Shown here in pieces: positions 9,614-18,810 of a stretch of 64,000 nt of DNA. Numbering within the stretch: the stretch's first letter is position 1; each line of letters opens with the position of its first letter. Origin of the DNA: Halobacillus campisalis (GTDB lineage: Bacteria; Bacillota; Bacilli; Bacillales; Halobacillaceae); contig NZ_JAPVRC010000013.1 of assembly GCF_030345335.1 (NCBI RefSeq), positions 1-64,000 of the forward strand, given 5' to 3'. The position numbers were made by a program, and so were the translations under genes. The notes beneath the pieces were generated by a model that searched no databases, was not told the origin of the DNA, and was given only the letters and a program-made list of their open reading frames with translations.

Positions 9614-10804
9614 ATGATAAATTACACAGCAATAATATTAGCTGCAGGCCAGGGGAAAAGAATGCTGGCTGGTCAAAACAAACAGTTTCTCATGATTCAT
9701 GATGTACCTTTGATCATACATACACTGACGGTTTTTGTTCAGGATACTTGGTGTAATGAGATTGTGCTCGTGACCAATGAACAAGAACATACGCAAATGA
9801 AGAATCTGCTCAAAGAGCATTCACTCATTCAAAAGGTCCAACTCGTTAATGGTGGGATAGAGCGTCAGGATAGCGTTTATGAAGGACTTCAAGCCATAAA
9901 GCTTAAACACCAGCCTGTGTTCATCCACGATGGCGCACGGCCGTTTGTGAAAACGGAACACCTTCATGAGCTTGCGGATCTCGTCGATAAGAAAAGAGCT
10001 GGTTTGCTCGCCGTACCGGTAACGGACACCATTAAACAAAAGGATAACGGACGATTGAATACGCTGGACCGGCACACGTTGTGGGCGGCTCAGACTCCAC
10101 AGGGCTTCGCCTATGATCTGATTAAAGAAGCCCATAACTCGGCGAAAGACTCCGGGTATTATGGAACGGATGATGCTTCACTTGTGGAACGTTTACATTA
10201 TAAAGTCGAGATCGTTGAAGGAAGCTACGATAATATAAAATTAACTACACCTGAAGATTTGGCAAAAGCCGAATCCTACGTCAAACAAGGTGAAACGAGA
10301 AAGGATGCGAATAAATCCATGATGAGGATCGGACAGGGGTTTGACGTTCATCAATTTGCAGACAATCGCCCATGTATCGTCGGAGGCATCACTATTCCGC
10401 ATGACCAAGGACTTCTTGGCCACTCGGATGCGGACGTGTTACTGCATACGATAGCGGACGCTTGTTTAGGTGCTATCGGTGAGGGTGATATCGGCCGGCA
10501 CTTCCCGGATACAGATGATTCTTTTAAAGATGCCGATTCCGGCGAGCTTTTGAAAAAAGTATGGGAATTTGTAACCGAGCAAGGATATGAACTCGGAAAC
10601 CTGGATTGTACGGTCATCGCCCAGGCTCCTAAAATGGCTCCATACATTGAAGAAATCCGTCAGAACATCGCCTCATTGTTAGAAAGCGAACCTGAAAGAA
10701 TCAATGTGAAAGCGACCACTACTGAAAAGCTGGGCTTTACCGGACGTAAGGAAGGAATGGCCTCTCAGGCTGTAGTGCTTCTGCAAAAGAATCCACAAGC
10801 TTAG
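9614..10804 (+). CDS. ispDF: bifunctional IspD-IspF (MEP isoprenoid pathway)
   Basis: One 396-residue reading frame carries two MEP-pathway enzymes. Residues 1 to ~228 are IspD (MEP cytidylyltransferase: [10 protein letters not shown] near the N-terminus, DGARPF, TPQGF). From Met236 to the end is a full-length IspF (MECDP synthase: GFDVHQF with the zinc Asp and His, [10 protein letters not shown], and [11 protein letters not shown]). The two steps are not consecutive: IspE works between them. In B. subtilis the genes are separate neighbours; here no stop codon separates them and the linker is very short. A weak AAAGGA lies 13 nt before the internal ATG 10319, so independent IspF synthesis is possible. 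The chosen start is ATG 9614, after AGGATGG. Confidence 0.93.
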   Translation: MINYTAIILAAGQGKRMLAGQNKQFLMIHDVPLIIHTLTVFVQDTWCNEIVLVTNEQEHTQMKNLLKEHSLIQKVQLVNGGIERQDSVYEGLQAIKLKHQPVFIHDGARPFVKTEHLHELADLVDKKRAGLLAVPVTDTIKQKDNGRLNTLDRHTLWAAQTPQGFAYDLIKEAHNSAKDSGYYGTDDASLVERLHYKVEIVEGSYDNIKLTTPEDLAKAESYVKQGETRKDANKSMMRIGQGFDVHQFADNRPCIVGGITIPHDQGLLGHSDADVLLHTIADACLGAIGEGDIGRHFPDTDDSFKDADSGELLKKVWEFVTEQGYELGNLDCTVIAQAPKMAPYIEEIRQNIASLLESEPERINVKATTTEKLGFTGRKEGMASQAVVLLQKNPQA

Positions 10805-10862
10805 GAAATTAATGATAGAATGAAAAAAGATGAAGAACGGAAAATGGAAGGGGTATAAAATT

Positions 10863-12332
10863 ATGAGTAACGAAGTACGTGTGCGCTATGCGCCGAGCCC
10901 AACGGGGAACCTTCATATAGGGAATGCTCGTACAGCTTTATTTAACTATTTATTCGCAAGGAACGCTGGAGGGAAATTCATCATCCGTGTAGAGGACACT
11001 GACGCAAAGCGTAATGTTGCTGGCGGAGAAGAGAGTCAATTGAATTATTTGAAATGGCTTGGCATCGACTGGGATGAAGGGGCAGATATCGGTGGCGATT
11101 ACGGACCATATCGCCAGATGGAACGTCTGGACCTGTATAAGAAATATGTAGACGAGCTGCTTGAACGCGGCTTGGCTTATAAATGCTATGTTACGGAAGA
11201 AGAGCTGGAAGCGGAACGGGAAGCACAAATCGCTCGTGGTGAAGCGCCTAAGTATTCAGGAGCCCATCGTGACCTGACTGCCGAGCAGATCAAACAGTTT
11301 GAAGAAGAAGGGCGTCAGCCAAGTATACGGATTCGTGTGCCGGAGAACTATACGTATGTATTTAACGATATTGTACGTGATAAAATCTCGTTTGAATCCA
11401 GTGATTTCGGTGACTGGGTCATCGTGAAGAAAAACGGAACGCCGACTTATAATTTTGCCGTAGCTGTAGATGATCATCTGATGGAAATCAGCCACGTACT
11501 GCGTGGTGAGGAGCATATTTCCAATACTCCAAAACAAATGATGGTGTATGAAGCGTTTGGATGGGAGCCGCCAAAGTTCGGTCATATGACATTGATTCTA
11601 AATGAAAACCGTAAAAAGCTCAGCAAGAGAGATGAGCATATCCTCCAGTTTATTGAACAATATAAGAACTTAGGATATTTACCTGAAGCTCTATTTAATT
11701 TTATTACGCTATTAGGATGGTCACCAGTAGGAGAGGAAGAGATCTTCACTCAAGACAAATTAGTGGATATCTTTGACGCAGAGCGTCTTTCCACGTCCCC
11801 GGCCATCTTTGATGCCGCCAAACTTAAATGGATGAACAATCAGTATATAAAAGCTTCGAGCTTAGAGCGTGTCGTTGATTTAGCCCTTCCTCATTTAATC
11901 GAAGCGGGCCGTGTCCCTGGGGAGATGAAGGAGGAAACGCGTGAATGGACGCATGAATTGATCTCCCTCTACCACGAACAGCTTAGCTACGGAGCAGAAA
12001 TCGTGGAACTTACCGATCTCTTTTTCAGAAAAGAAATCCAGTACGACGAGGCTGCTCTGGAAGTTCTTCGCGGCGAGCAAGTCCCTGAAGTGCTGGAAGT
12101 ATTCAAAACTAAGCTTGCTGAACTTGAGGAATGGACGCCTGAAAATATTAAAGCTCAGGTCAAAGCTGTGCAAAAAGAAACCGGCCACAAAGGGAAGAAG
12201 CTGTTCATGCCGATCCGAGTGGCAACGACAGGACAGACCCACGGGCCGGAACTTCCGAATGCGATTCGTCTATTAGGATTAGAAACTGTGACCATTCGTC
12301 TCAATGATGCCTTGAACCAAATCCAAGGCTAA
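10863..12332 (+). CDS. gltX: glutamyl-tRNA synthetase
   Basis: GluRS (489 aa) charges tRNA-Glu and, in Bacilli, also misacylates tRNA-Gln for GatCAB. The class I signature HIGN is at 18-21 in [12 protein letters not shown], and the second motif appears as KLSKR near 251. The C-terminal anticodon-binding helices are complete. The start is ATG 10863, nine bases after GGAAGGGG; upstream in-frame ATG codons lack a ribosome-binding site. It follows ispDF by 58 bp with no terminator between them. Confidence 0.97.
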   Translation: MSNEVRVRYAPSPTGNLHIGNARTALFNYLFARNAGGKFIIRVEDTDAKRNVAGGEESQLNYLKWLGIDWDEGADIGGDYGPYRQMERLDLYKKYVDELLERGLAYKCYVTEEELEAEREAQIARGEAPKYSGAHRDLTAEQIKQFEEEGRQPSIRIRVPENYTYVFNDIVRDKISFESSDFGDWVIVKKNGTPTYNFAVAVDDHLMEISHVLRGEEHISNTPKQMMVYEAFGWEPPKFGHMTLILNENRKKLSKRDEHILQFIEQYKNLGYLPEALFNFITLLGWSPVGEEEIFTQDKLVDIFDAERLSTSPAIFDAAKLKWMNNQYIKASSLERVVDLALPHLIEAGRVPGEMKEETREWTHELISLYHEQLSYGAEIVELTDLFFRKEIQYDEAALEVLRGEQVPEVLEVFKTKLAELEEWTPENIKAQVKAVQKETGHKGKKLFMPIRVATTGQTHGPELPNAIRLLGLETVTIRLNDALNQIQG

Positions 12333-12380
12333 TGTGTTCACAAATTTCAGTTTTTATCATATAGTTAAGATACCAATATG

Positions 12381-12618
12381 AAACGTTGAAGAGGAGAAGT
12401 AAGAATTCTTTCCCTTACTTAGAGATAATCACCTGGGCTGAAAGTGATTTTAAGGGGCGATTCTGAAATGCACCTCTGAGTCCCTTGTCGAATTCAGTAG
12501 ACTAGGGCGGCTCCTGCCGTTATCCAGGTCAAGATAGGAATGAAAGTAGTTCCTAAACAGAGTGGAACCGCGCTTAAACGCGCCTCTGTGCGATCAAGCA
12601 CAGAGGCGCGTTTTTTTT
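12381..12618 (+). ncRNA. T-box riboswitch, cysteine-specific
   Basis: A T-box leader upstream of cysE-cysS. The conserved T-box AGTGGAACCGCG is at 12561-12572. The likely specifier loop near 12465-12474 reads GAAATGCACC, giving the cysteine codon TGC at 12469-12471. The gltX-cysE interval (12333-12665) is otherwise empty. Uncharged tRNA-Cys should stabilise the antiterminator and allow expression of serine acetyltransferase and cysteinyl-tRNA synthetase, as in B. subtilis. The 5' boundary is approximate. Confidence 0.93.
12579..12618 (+). terminator. T-box-controlled terminator
   Basis: A perfect 13-bp stem, CGCGCCTCTGTGC / GCACAGAGGCGCG, has a 6-nt loop and eight T residues. It lies immediately after the T-box sequence and is the off-state terminator of the riboswitch. 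Confidence 0.95.
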
Positions 12619-12665
12619 CTATTTAGAAGGCATGGTTCTTATGACTACTCAAAGGAGGTAGACAA

Positions 12666-13340
12666 ATGGGGCTTTTCAAGTTGTTTAAAGAAGATGTAGA
12701 TGTCGTTTTTGACCAAGACCCGGCTGCGCGTTCCTATATTGAAGTCATTTTGACGTATTCGGGACTTCATGCCACTTGGGCACATCGGGTAGCTCATGCC
12801 ATCTATAAAAGGAAATTTTTCTTTTTAGCACGACTAATATCACAAATCAGCCGCTTCTTTACAGGAATTGAAATCCATCCGGGAGCTAAAATCGGCCGGA
12901 GATTTTTCATAGATCATGGTATGGGAGTTGTCATTGGTGAAACTTGTGAAATCGGTGATAATGTAACGTTGTTTCAGGGGGTTACTCTTGGAGGCACAGG
13001 CAAAGAGAAAGGCAAACGTCACCCAACGTTAAAGGACAATTCCTTAGTCGCAACGGGAGCTAAAGTATTAGGTTCGATTACAATAGGGGCAAATTCCAAG
13101 ATTGGTGCCGGTTCTGTCGTACTTAAGGATGTTCCGGATAATTCCACAGTCGTTGGGATCCCTGGTCATGTAGTCGTTCAGGATGGCAAGAAAATCCGCC
13201 AGAAGGACTTAGATCATCATAAACTTCCAGATCCCGTTTACGATCGGTTGAATGAAATGCAGGAAGAGATAAAGAATCTGTGTCTGCAGTTGGAAAAAGA
13301 GGAAAAAGGAGCGAAAGAGCATGAGCATAAAAGTTTATAA
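12666..13340 (+). CDS. cysE: serine O-acetyltransferase
   Basis: CysE (224 aa) acetylates L-serine with acetyl-CoA, the first committed step of cysteine synthesis. A helical N-terminal region (1-60) precedes the left-handed beta-helix of hexapeptide repeats (about 65-170), with HPGAKIG, the catalytic [15 protein letters not shown] stretch and the GGTGK acetyl-CoA loop. AAAGGAGG stands before the ATG. The 3' end overlaps cysS by 20 bp, so supply and use of cysteine are coupled under one T-box. Confidence 0.96.
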   Translation: MGLFKLFKEDVDVVFDQDPAARSYIEVILTYSGLHATWAHRVAHAIYKRKFFFLARLISQISRFFTGIEIHPGAKIGRRFFIDHGMGVVIGETCEIGDNVTLFQGVTLGGTGKEKGKRHPTLKDNSLVATGAKVLGSITIGANSKIGAGSVVLKDVPDNSTVVGIPGHVVVQDGKKIRQKDLDHHKLPDPVYDRLNEMQEEIKNLCLQLEKEEKGAKEHEHKSL

Positions 13341-14724
13341 TACACTCACACGAGCCAAAGAAACGTTTATCCCGTTAGAAGAAGGAAAAGTCAAGATGTA
13401 CGTGTGCGGTCCTACCGTCTACAACTATATACACATCGGTAATGCCCGTCCTGCAATCGTATTTGATACGGTCAGAAGGTATTTTGAGTATCGAGGGTAT
13501 GATGTACAGTACGTATTAAATTTTACAGATGTCGATGATAAGCTCATTAAAGCCGCTAACGAAATGGGGGAAGAGGTCCCGGATATCGCGAATCGCTTTA
13601 TTGATGCTTATAAGGAAGATGTCGGGGCACTGGGAGTGAAGGAAGCCGTCCACCACCCGCGTGTCACTGAAAATATGAATGAAATCATTGAATTTATCCA
13701 GGGGCTGATCGACAAGGGATACGCTTATGAGTCGGAGGGGGATGTGTATTTCCGCACACGGTCCTTTGATCAGTATGGCAAGCTCTCCCACCAGTCGATA
13801 GATGAGCTGAGGTCAGGAGCTCGTATTGAAGTAGGCGAGAAAAAAGAAGACCCTTTGGATTTCACCTTATGGAAAGATGCGAAGCCTGAAGAGATCTCCT
13901 GGGAAAGTCCGTGGGGGAGCGGCCGTCCTGGCTGGCATATCGAATGCTCGGCGATGGCGAAGAAGTATCTCGGGGATACGATTGATATCCATGCGGGCGG
14001 TCAGGATTTGACCTTCCCTCACCACGAAAATGAAATTGCTCAATCCGAAGCGAATAATGGTTCTTCGTTTGCTCGTTATTGGCTTCATAATGGGTATATT
14101 AATATTGAGAACGAAAAAATGTCAAAATCACTCGGGAACTTTGTGCTGGCTCATGACCTCGTCAAAAAGCACGATCCGCAGGTCATCAGGTTCTTTATGC
14201 TCAGTGTCCATTATCGTCACCCAATCAATTTCAGTGATGAGCTTTTGGGAGGAGCCAAGAACAGCTTCGATCGTATCCGTAACGCATATGAAAACTTGAA
14301 GCACCGAGAAGCTTCTAGTCTGGATTTAACGGAAGACAACGATAAATGGCTCGAGGATATCGAAAAATACAAGCAGCAATTCATTGCTGAAATGGATGAT
14401 GATTTCAATACTGCGAACGCGATATCTGTTTTATTTGATGTAACGAAGGCAGCTAACCTGTATCTCAAATCTGATCAAACCCATACCGAGGTGATTGAAC
14501 GTTTCATCCAAACGATTGAAGAACTGACAGGAGTACTGGGGCTTGTCATAAAACAGGACGATGAATTGCTTGATGAAGAAATCGATGCGCTTATCGAAGA
14601 AAGAAAGCAGGCGCGTAAAGATAGGAACTTCGCACGAGCAGATGAGATTCGTGATGAATTGAAATCCCGTGATATCGTATTAGAAGATACAGCTCAAGGT
14701 ACTCGCTGGAAACGAGGGTCCTGA
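13321..14724 (+). CDS. cysS: cysteinyl-tRNA synthetase
   Basis: CysRS (467 aa) charges tRNA-Cys. It is a class I synthetase with HIGN at 38-41, KMSKS near 267, and zinc ligands at C29, C209 and the HHENE block around 234-238 that discriminate cysteine. The start lies inside the end of cysE, after AAAGGAG. The stop overlaps the mrnC start (TGATG). Expression should respond to uncharged tRNA-Cys through the upstream T-box. Confidence 0.97.
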   Translation: MSIKVYNTLTRAKETFIPLEEGKVKMYVCGPTVYNYIHIGNARPAIVFDTVRRYFEYRGYDVQYVLNFTDVDDKLIKAANEMGEEVPDIANRFIDAYKEDVGALGVKEAVHHPRVTENMNEIIEFIQGLIDKGYAYESEGDVYFRTRSFDQYGKLSHQSIDELRSGARIEVGEKKEDPLDFTLWKDAKPEEISWESPWGSGRPGWHIECSAMAKKYLGDTIDIHAGGQDLTFPHHENEIAQSEANNGSSFARYWLHNGYINIENEKMSKSLGNFVLAHDLVKKHDPQVIRFFMLSVHYRHPINFSDELLGGAKNSFDRIRNAYENLKHREASSLDLTEDNDKWLEDIEKYKQQFIAEMDDDFNTANAISVLFDVTKAANLYLKSDQTHTEVIERFIQTIEELTGVLGLVIKQDDELLDEEIDALIEERKQARKDRNFARADEIRDELKSRDIVLEDTAQGTRWKRGS

Positions 14725-15131
14725 TGGAATTCACTAACGTTAAACAAATGAAAAGCCTCGCGCTCGCTTATATGGGGGACGGGGTTTATGAACTATATGT
14801 GCGCCGCCACCTATTAGCAAAAGGAGAAATCAAACCAGAGCAGCTGCATAGAGCAGCCGTCCAGTTTGTTTCCGCAAAATCACAGGCCAAAGTCGTACAA
14901 GCATGGAACGACCAGGGCATGCTGACCGAAGAAGAAGAAGGTGTCTTACGGCGAGGGCGTAACGCAAAATCAGGAACCATTCCTAAAAACACCGATGTAC
15001 AGACTTATCGGTACTCGACAGCTTTTGAAGCGGTTCTTGGATTTCATTATTTATCCGGAAACGAGGAACGCTTGCAAGAGCTGATCGATTCCGCTATACA
15101 AATTGTCGAGGAAAGGAGAAGCAAATCATGA
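14724..15131 (+). CDS. mrnC: Mini-ribonuclease III
   Basis: MrnC (135 aa) is an RNase III catalytic domain without a double-stranded-RNA-binding domain; in B. subtilis it matures the ends of 23S rRNA. The signature [12 protein letters not shown] near residue 13 carries catalytic acidic residues. It overlaps cysS by one base and rlmB by four (ATGA), so the cysS-mrnC-rlmB block is translationally coupled, and mrnC and rlmB both act on 23S rRNA. Confidence 0.95.
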   Translation: MEFTNVKQMKSLALAYMGDGVYELYVRRHLLAKGEIKPEQLHRAAVQFVSAKSQAKVVQAWNDQGMLTEEEEGVLRRGRNAKSGTIPKNTDVQTYRYSTAFEAVLGFHYLSGNEERLQELIDSAIQIVEERRSKS

Positions 15132-15871
15132 GTGATGAATGGATTATCGGTAAAAACCCAGTCCTCGAGGCGATGAGGTCAGGCCGCTCCATTAATAAAG
15201 TGTTTGTATCCGATCAGCTGCAGCCGCAAGCGTTACGGAAAATAGAACAAACGGCGAAAGAGAATGGGGTGCTTGTCCAGAAAGCCCCGAAGAAAAAGAT
15301 TGATCAACTATCTGATGGCAACCATCAGGGAGTGATTGCCGCGGTAGCCGCTTATGAATACAGTGACATCGATGACCTTTTTGCACGAGCCGAGTCTAAA
15401 GGGGAAGAGCCGTTTTTTATTATTCTAGATGAAATCGAAGACCCTCATAACTTAGGTTCCATTTTGCGAACGGCTGACGCTAGCGGGGCTCATGGGGTGA
15501 TTATTCCGAAGCGGCGCTCGGTAGGCTTGACTTCGACCGTCGCTAAGACATCCACAGGAGCGATTGAATATATTCCTGTAGCCAGAGTCACGAACCTGTC
15601 ACGGACGATCGATGATCTGAAGGAGCGGTTTGTGTGGGTCGTCGGCACAGATGCAGAAGGCACCGAGGATTATCGTCAGCTTGATGGAAAAATGGCGATA
15701 GCCTTAGTGATTGGAAGCGAAGGTAAAGGAATGAGCCGTCTGACAAAAGATAAATGCGATTGGACTGTGAGTTTGCCGATGGCTGGACAAGTCACTTCGC
15801 TGAATGCATCAGTGGCTGCTTCATTACTGATGTATGAAGTCTACAGGAAGCGTCACCCTCTAGGGGATTAA
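15128..15871 (+). CDS. rlmB: 23S rRNA Gm2251 methyltransferase (RlmB/TrmH family)
   Basis: A 247-residue SPOUT-class 2'-O-methyltransferase. An N-terminal L30e-like RNA-binding domain (1-75) precedes the knotted SpoU domain with its three motifs: [12 protein letters not shown] near 103, [11 protein letters not shown] near 197 and [11 protein letters not shown] near 223. The expected target is G2251 of 23S rRNA in the peptidyl-transferase centre; the exact site is inferred from family membership. Confidence 0.93.
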   Translation: MSDEWIIGKNPVLEAMRSGRSINKVFVSDQLQPQALRKIEQTAKENGVLVQKAPKKKIDQLSDGNHQGVIAAVAAYEYSDIDDLFARAESKGEEPFFIILDEIEDPHNLGSILRTADASGAHGVIIPKRRSVGLTSTVAKTSTGAIEYIPVARVTNLSRTIDDLKERFVWVVGTDAEGTEDYRQLDGKMAIALVIGSEGKGMSRLTKDKCDWTVSLPMAGQVTSLNASVAASLLMYEVYRKRHPLGD

Positions 15872-15874
15872 GAG

Positions 15875-16384
15875 ATGAATGTCTTATTAGTAGATGGCTA
15901 TAATATCATTGGTGCTTGGCCGGATCTCAAAAAGATGAAAGATACAGACCTTGGACAAGCCAGACAGCTCCTTGTTGAAATGCTGGCTGAGTACCAGTCC
16001 TACACGGGCGTCCGCTTAATTATCGTGTTTGATGCCTACCACGTCAGAGGTCTTGAAAATAAACAAAAGAATTTCAATGTGGAAGTCATTTATACAAAAG
16101 AAAATGAAACAGCAGATGAGAGGATCGAAAAGCTGGCTGGTGAATTGAATGATGTGCGGACCCAAGTCTATGTAGCAACGTCTGATTATGCAGAACAGCG
16201 GACGATTTTTGCCCAGGGCGCTTTTAGGAAATCAGCAAGGGAATTGTACATTGAATTGACCAATATTCAACAAGAAATAAAAAAAGATGTTGAATCTCAT
16301 AAACAATTAAAATATCAGTCTAAAATCCCGATGAATAAAGAAATACGTGATATTTTTGAGAAGTGGAGACGAGGCGATAAATAG
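15875..16384 (+). CDS. rae1: Rae1 (YacP), ribosome-associated endoribonuclease
   Basis: A 169-residue NYN/PIN-like protein. The N-terminus LLVDGYNIIG carries the first catalytic aspartate, and further acidic residues occur at IVFDAYH and in VATSDYAEQ, as in NYN nucleases. The B. subtilis homologue Rae1 enters the ribosomal A site and cleaves certain mRNAs during translation. It follows rlmB by three bases. The C-terminus is basic (KKDVESHKQLKYQSK), suited to RNA contact. Confidence 0.9.
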   Translation: MNVLLVDGYNIIGAWPDLKKMKDTDLGQARQLLVEMLAEYQSYTGVRLIIVFDAYHVRGLENKQKNFNVEVIYTKENETADERIEKLAGELNDVRTQVYVATSDYAEQRTIFAQGAFRKSARELYIELTNIQQEIKKDVESHKQLKYQSKIPMNKEIRDIFEKWRRGDK

Positions 16385-16395
16385 CTTTCGCCTTA

Positions 16396-16425
16396 TTGAC
16401 GCTTTTGAAACGCTTACTGTATAAT
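16396..16425 (+). promoter_or_regulatory. sigma-A promoter of sigH
   Basis: TTGACG (16396-16401) and TATAAT (16420-16425) are separated by 18 bp, with an extended -10 TG. It lies just after the rae1 stop and 40 bp before sigH. Confidence 0.75.
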
Positions 16426-16463
16426 ATTTCTATATTTAGGAATCTAAGTCGGAGGGATCCTGT

Positions 16464-17117
16464 GTGAGCATCGGACAAACGAAGACAGGCATCGAGAAGT
16501 TGGATTTTAGTAGACTTGATGACGAAGAAATAATAGAAAGAATCAATCTGGGACAAGTCCAGGCGCTTGATTTTTTGATTGATAAGTACAAAAATTTCGT
16601 TCGTGCCAAAGCCCGGACGTATTTCCTCATTGGCGCAGATCGGGAAGACATTGTGCAAGAAGGGATGATCGGTCTGTATAAGGCTATCCGTGATTATCAG
16701 GGGGACAAACTCTCTTCTTTCAAAGCTTTTGCTGAACTGTGTGTTACCCGTCAGATTATTACCGCTATTAAAACTGCCACTCGTCAAAAACACATTCCAC
16801 TAAATTCATACGTCTCACTGGACAAGCCTATTTTTGATGAAGAAGCAGATCGCACCCTCCTTGATGTCATAGCCGGCTCGAAAGCTATCGACCCCCAGGA
16901 GTTGATGGTCAACAAAGAAAGATTTGGAGACATAGAAGAAAAAATCTCTGAGCTGTTAAGCGACCTCGAGCAGAAAGTATTGGCTCTATATTTAGATGGA
17001 AAGACGTATCAGGAGATTTCAATTGAGCTGAACCGGCATATCAAATCAATAGATAATGCACTGCAGCGGGTGAAACGTAAGCTTGAGAGGTATATAGAGT
17101 TCTCAGAAACTACTTAA
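16464..17117 (+). CDS. sigH: RNA polymerase sigma-H factor
   Basis: SigH (217 aa) directs transcription of early stationary-phase, competence and sporulation genes (spo0A, spoIIA and others in relatives). Region 2 contains EDIVQEGMIGLYKAIRDY and the -10-recognition helix. Region 4 ends with a helix-turn-helix (KTYQEISIELNRHIKSIDNAL). The start is GTG 16464 after CGGAGGGA. Its own sigma-A promoter stands upstream. In B. subtilis AbrB represses sigH; I see no operator that I can assign with confidence. Confidence 0.96.
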   Translation: MSIGQTKTGIEKLDFSRLDDEEIIERINLGQVQALDFLIDKYKNFVRAKARTYFLIGADREDIVQEGMIGLYKAIRDYQGDKLSSFKAFAELCVTRQIITAIKTATRQKHIPLNSYVSLDKPIFDEEADRTLLDVIAGSKAIDPQELMVNKERFGDIEEKISELLSDLEQKVLALYLDGKTYQEISIELNRHIKSIDNALQRVKRKLERYIEFSETT

Positions 17118-17129
17118 CAAAACGTGAAT

Positions 17130-17158
17130 TGACACTAGATAGTAAGCGTGCTACATTA
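17130..17158 (+). promoter_or_regulatory. sigma-A promoter of rpmG-secE
   Basis: TTGACA (17130-17135), 17-bp spacer, TACATT (17153-17158), about 40 bp before rpmG. Confidence 0.7.
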
Positions 17159-17196
17159 GTGAAAGTGAATATACCTCTGAAATGAGGTGACTGTCG

Positions 17197-17346
17197 TTGA
17201 GAAAAAAAGTTATTCTTGCCTGTACACAATGTTTAAGCCGTAATTATACTACAAATATAAATCGCTCGAATCAGTCCGAACGTTTAGAAGTTCGCAAGTT
17301 TTGCAAAACGTGTAGTGAACATACACTTCACCGTGAAACGAAATAG
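17197..17346 (+). CDS. rpmG: 50S ribosomal protein L33
   Basis: A 49-residue L33 of the zinc-binding type: CxxC pairs at CTQC (residues 9-12) and CKTC (36-39), ending in HTLHRETK. It starts with TTG at 17197, preceded by GAGGTGA. Gene order sigH-rpmG-secE-nusG matches B. subtilis, where this locus is rpmGB. Because it holds zinc, a zinc-free paralogue may exist elsewhere. Confidence 0.93.
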   Translation: MRKKVILACTQCLSRNYTTNINRSNQSERLEVRKFCKTCSEHTLHRETK

Positions 17347-17387
17347 AGGATGAAGCCGGTGGGCGTAAGTTTGGGGGTAGTATCAGT

Positions 17388-17561
17388 ATGATCAAGTTCT
17401 TTAAAAATGTATCTCGGGAAATGCGTAAAGTGAGCTGGCCTAAAGGGCAGGAATTAACGAGGTATACGATTACCGTACTTTTTACTGTAGCTTTTGTAGC
17501 CGTGTTTTTTGCGGTAGTAGACTTAGGCATTACACAAATACTTGAACTCATTCCGAGCTAA
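17388..17561 (+). CDS. secE: SecE, preprotein translocase subunit
   Basis: A 57-residue single-span SecE. A short amphipathic N-terminal helix with the conserved EMRKVSWPK motif is followed by one membrane segment (about 25-50). It clamps SecY in the Sec translocon; secY is encoded 27 kb downstream in this window. The start is ATG 17388, with GGGGGT ten bases upstream. Confidence 0.95.
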   Translation: MIKFFKNVSREMRKVSWPKGQELTRYTITVLFTVAFVAVFFAVVDLGITQILELIPS

Positions 17562-17604
17562 TAGTACAGTCAAATTTGTGATATACTAGATAATAGTCTT
17601 GTTG

Positions 17605-17630
17605 CAAAAAACCCGTCTAACGGGTTTTTT
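17605..17630 (+). terminator. terminator between secE and nusG
   Basis: AAACCCG-TCTAA-CGGGTTT followed by TTT is a compact intrinsic terminator 44 bp after secE. Either nusG has its own promoter or the stem works as a partial terminator; a TATACT at 17582-17587 has no good -35 partner. Confidence 0.7.
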
Positions 17631-17660
17631 CATGTTGGAAATCTTTTTAATACGATCGAA

Positions 17661-17698
17661 AAGGGAGGGAAGGGCAAGCCGCTTGTCCTGCATAAATG
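17661..17698 (+). promoter_or_regulatory. nusG ribosome-binding site with intervening hairpin
   Basis: The only strong Shine-Dalgarno sequence (AAGGGAGGG, 17661-17669) lies 27 nt before the nusG ATG, much too far. Between them, AGGGCAAG (17671-17678) pairs with CTTGTCCT (17682-17689) across a CCG loop (8 bp, one G-U). Folding this stem would leave about 8 nt between ribosome-binding site and ATG, a normal spacing. Inference from sequence only. Confidence 0.6.
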
Positions 17699-18232
17699 GA
17701 AAAAAGATGGTATGTGGTCCACACGTATTCAGGTTATGAAAACAAAGTGAAGACCAACTTAGAAAAACGAGTCGAGTCAATGGGAATGGAAGATAAGATC
17801 TTTCGTATCCTTGTTCCCGAAGATGAAGAAACTGAAATCAAAAATGGTAAACGTAAAGTGAATAAGAAAAAGGTGTTCCCGGGTTATGTCATCGCCGAAA
17901 TGGTTATGACGGACGACTCCTGGTATGTCGTTCGAAATACTCCTGGAGTCACTGGCTTCGTTGGCTCGACTGGTTCCGGCTCAAAGCCAATCCCTCTCTT
18001 GCCTGAAGAAGCAGATACCGTGCTTAAACGCATGGGAATGAAGGAGCCTTCTAAAGCAGATATCGATTTTGATATAAAAGAGAGCGTCACTGTAAAAGAA
18101 GGGCCGTTCGCCAATTTTACTGGCACTATCGAATCGATTGATGTCGATAAGCAGAAAGTCAAAGTACATGTCAATATGTTCGGCCGTGAAACTCCGGTTG
18201 AATTAGATTTCTCACAAATAGAAAAATTATAA
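17696..18232 (+). CDS. nusG: NusG transcription elongation factor
   Basis: NusG (178 aa) binds RNA polymerase, modulates pausing and, in Bacilli, makes sequence-specific pausing contacts. The N-terminal NGN domain (1-110) starts with WYVVHTYSGYENKVK and contains FPGYV and NTPGVTGFVG. A C-terminal KOW domain (about 125-178) holds EGPFANFTGTI. The ATG at 17696 agrees with the family N-terminus, although the ribosome-binding site is unusually placed (see the separate leader entry). Confidence 0.97.
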   Translation: MEKRWYVVHTYSGYENKVKTNLEKRVESMGMEDKIFRILVPEDEETEIKNGKRKVNKKKVFPGYVIAEMVMTDDSWYVVRNTPGVTGFVGSTGSGSKPIPLLPEEADTVLKRMGMKEPSKADIDFDIKESVTVKEGPFANFTGTIESIDVDKQKVKVHVNMFGRETPVELDFSQIEKL

Positions 18233-18247
18233 AATCTCTTCCTGCTC

Positions 18248-18276
18248 TTGCAATATGTTTGAATAGATGCTAAAAT
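18248..18276 (+). promoter_or_regulatory. sigma-A promoter of rplK-rplA
   Basis: TTGCAA (18248-18253), 17-bp spacer, TAAAAT (18271-18276), about 110 bp before rplK. It leaves a transcribed leader of roughly 100 nt. Confidence 0.65.
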
Positions 18277-18330
18277 TCTTATGTTCATTATGTGCCTCGA
18301 GGAAGAGGCTTTAACGCATATTGTAATTGA

Positions 18331-18356
18331 GTGGGAGGGGCAAACCCTATTACCAC
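18331..18356 (+). promoter_or_regulatory. hairpin in the rplK leader
   Basis: GTGG (18331-18334) pairs with CCAC (18353-18356), and an inner GGG/CCC stem closes a GCAAA-type loop, leaving an asymmetric internal loop. It lies 13 nt before the rplK ribosome-binding site. A role as autogenous L1 or L11 target is plausible for this operon but unproven. Confidence 0.45.
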
Positions 18357-18383
18357 ATCACGGACTTTAAGGAGGTGTGTCTC

Positions 18384-18809
18384 GTGGCTAAAAAAGTTAT
18401 TAAAGTTGTAAAGCTACAGATTCCAGCAGGTAAAGCGAACCCAGCTCCACCGGTAGGACCGGCACTAGGACAAGCGGGTATTAATATCATGGGCTTCTGT
18501 AAAGAATTTAACGCTAAAACACAAGATCAAGCAGGAATGATCATTCCCGTAGAGATCTCTGTTTTTGAAGATCGTTCTTTTACATTTGTTACAAAAACTC
18601 CACCAGCTGCTGTTCTGCTTAAGAAAGCAGCCGGAATCGAATCAGGTTCAGGTGAGCCAAACCGTAACAAGGTAGCTTCTGTTAAACGCGATCAAGTAAA
18701 AGAAATCGCTGAAACAAAAATGCCTGACTTGAATGCTGCTGACGTTGAAGCTGCAATGCGCATGGTTGAAGGTACAGCGCGCAGTATGGGAATCACAGTT
18801 GAAGACTAA
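18384..18809 (+). CDS. rplK: 50S ribosomal protein L11
   Basis: L11 (141 aa) forms the GTPase-associated centre with 23S rRNA and L10; relaxed relA-type mutations map here in many bacteria. The N-terminal proline-rich stretch [19 protein letters not shown] and the C-terminal rRNA-binding helix region ([23 protein letters not shown]) are intact. The start is GTG 18384 after AAGGAGGTG; reading further upstream would run through the structured leader. Confidence 0.97.
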   Translation: MAKKVIKVVKLQIPAGKANPAPPVGPALGQAGINIMGFCKEFNAKTQDQAGMIIPVEISVFEDRSFTFVTKTPPAAVLLKKAAGIESGSGEPNRNKVASVKRDQVKEIAETKMPDLNAADVEAAMRMVEGTARSMGITVED

Positions 18810-18810
18810 T

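Noticed and set aside
10319-10804. Separate ispF gene
   Set aside because: The region is in frame with ispD with no intervening stop, and the internal ribosome-binding site is weak, so I annotated one fused gene and noted the internal start only as an option.
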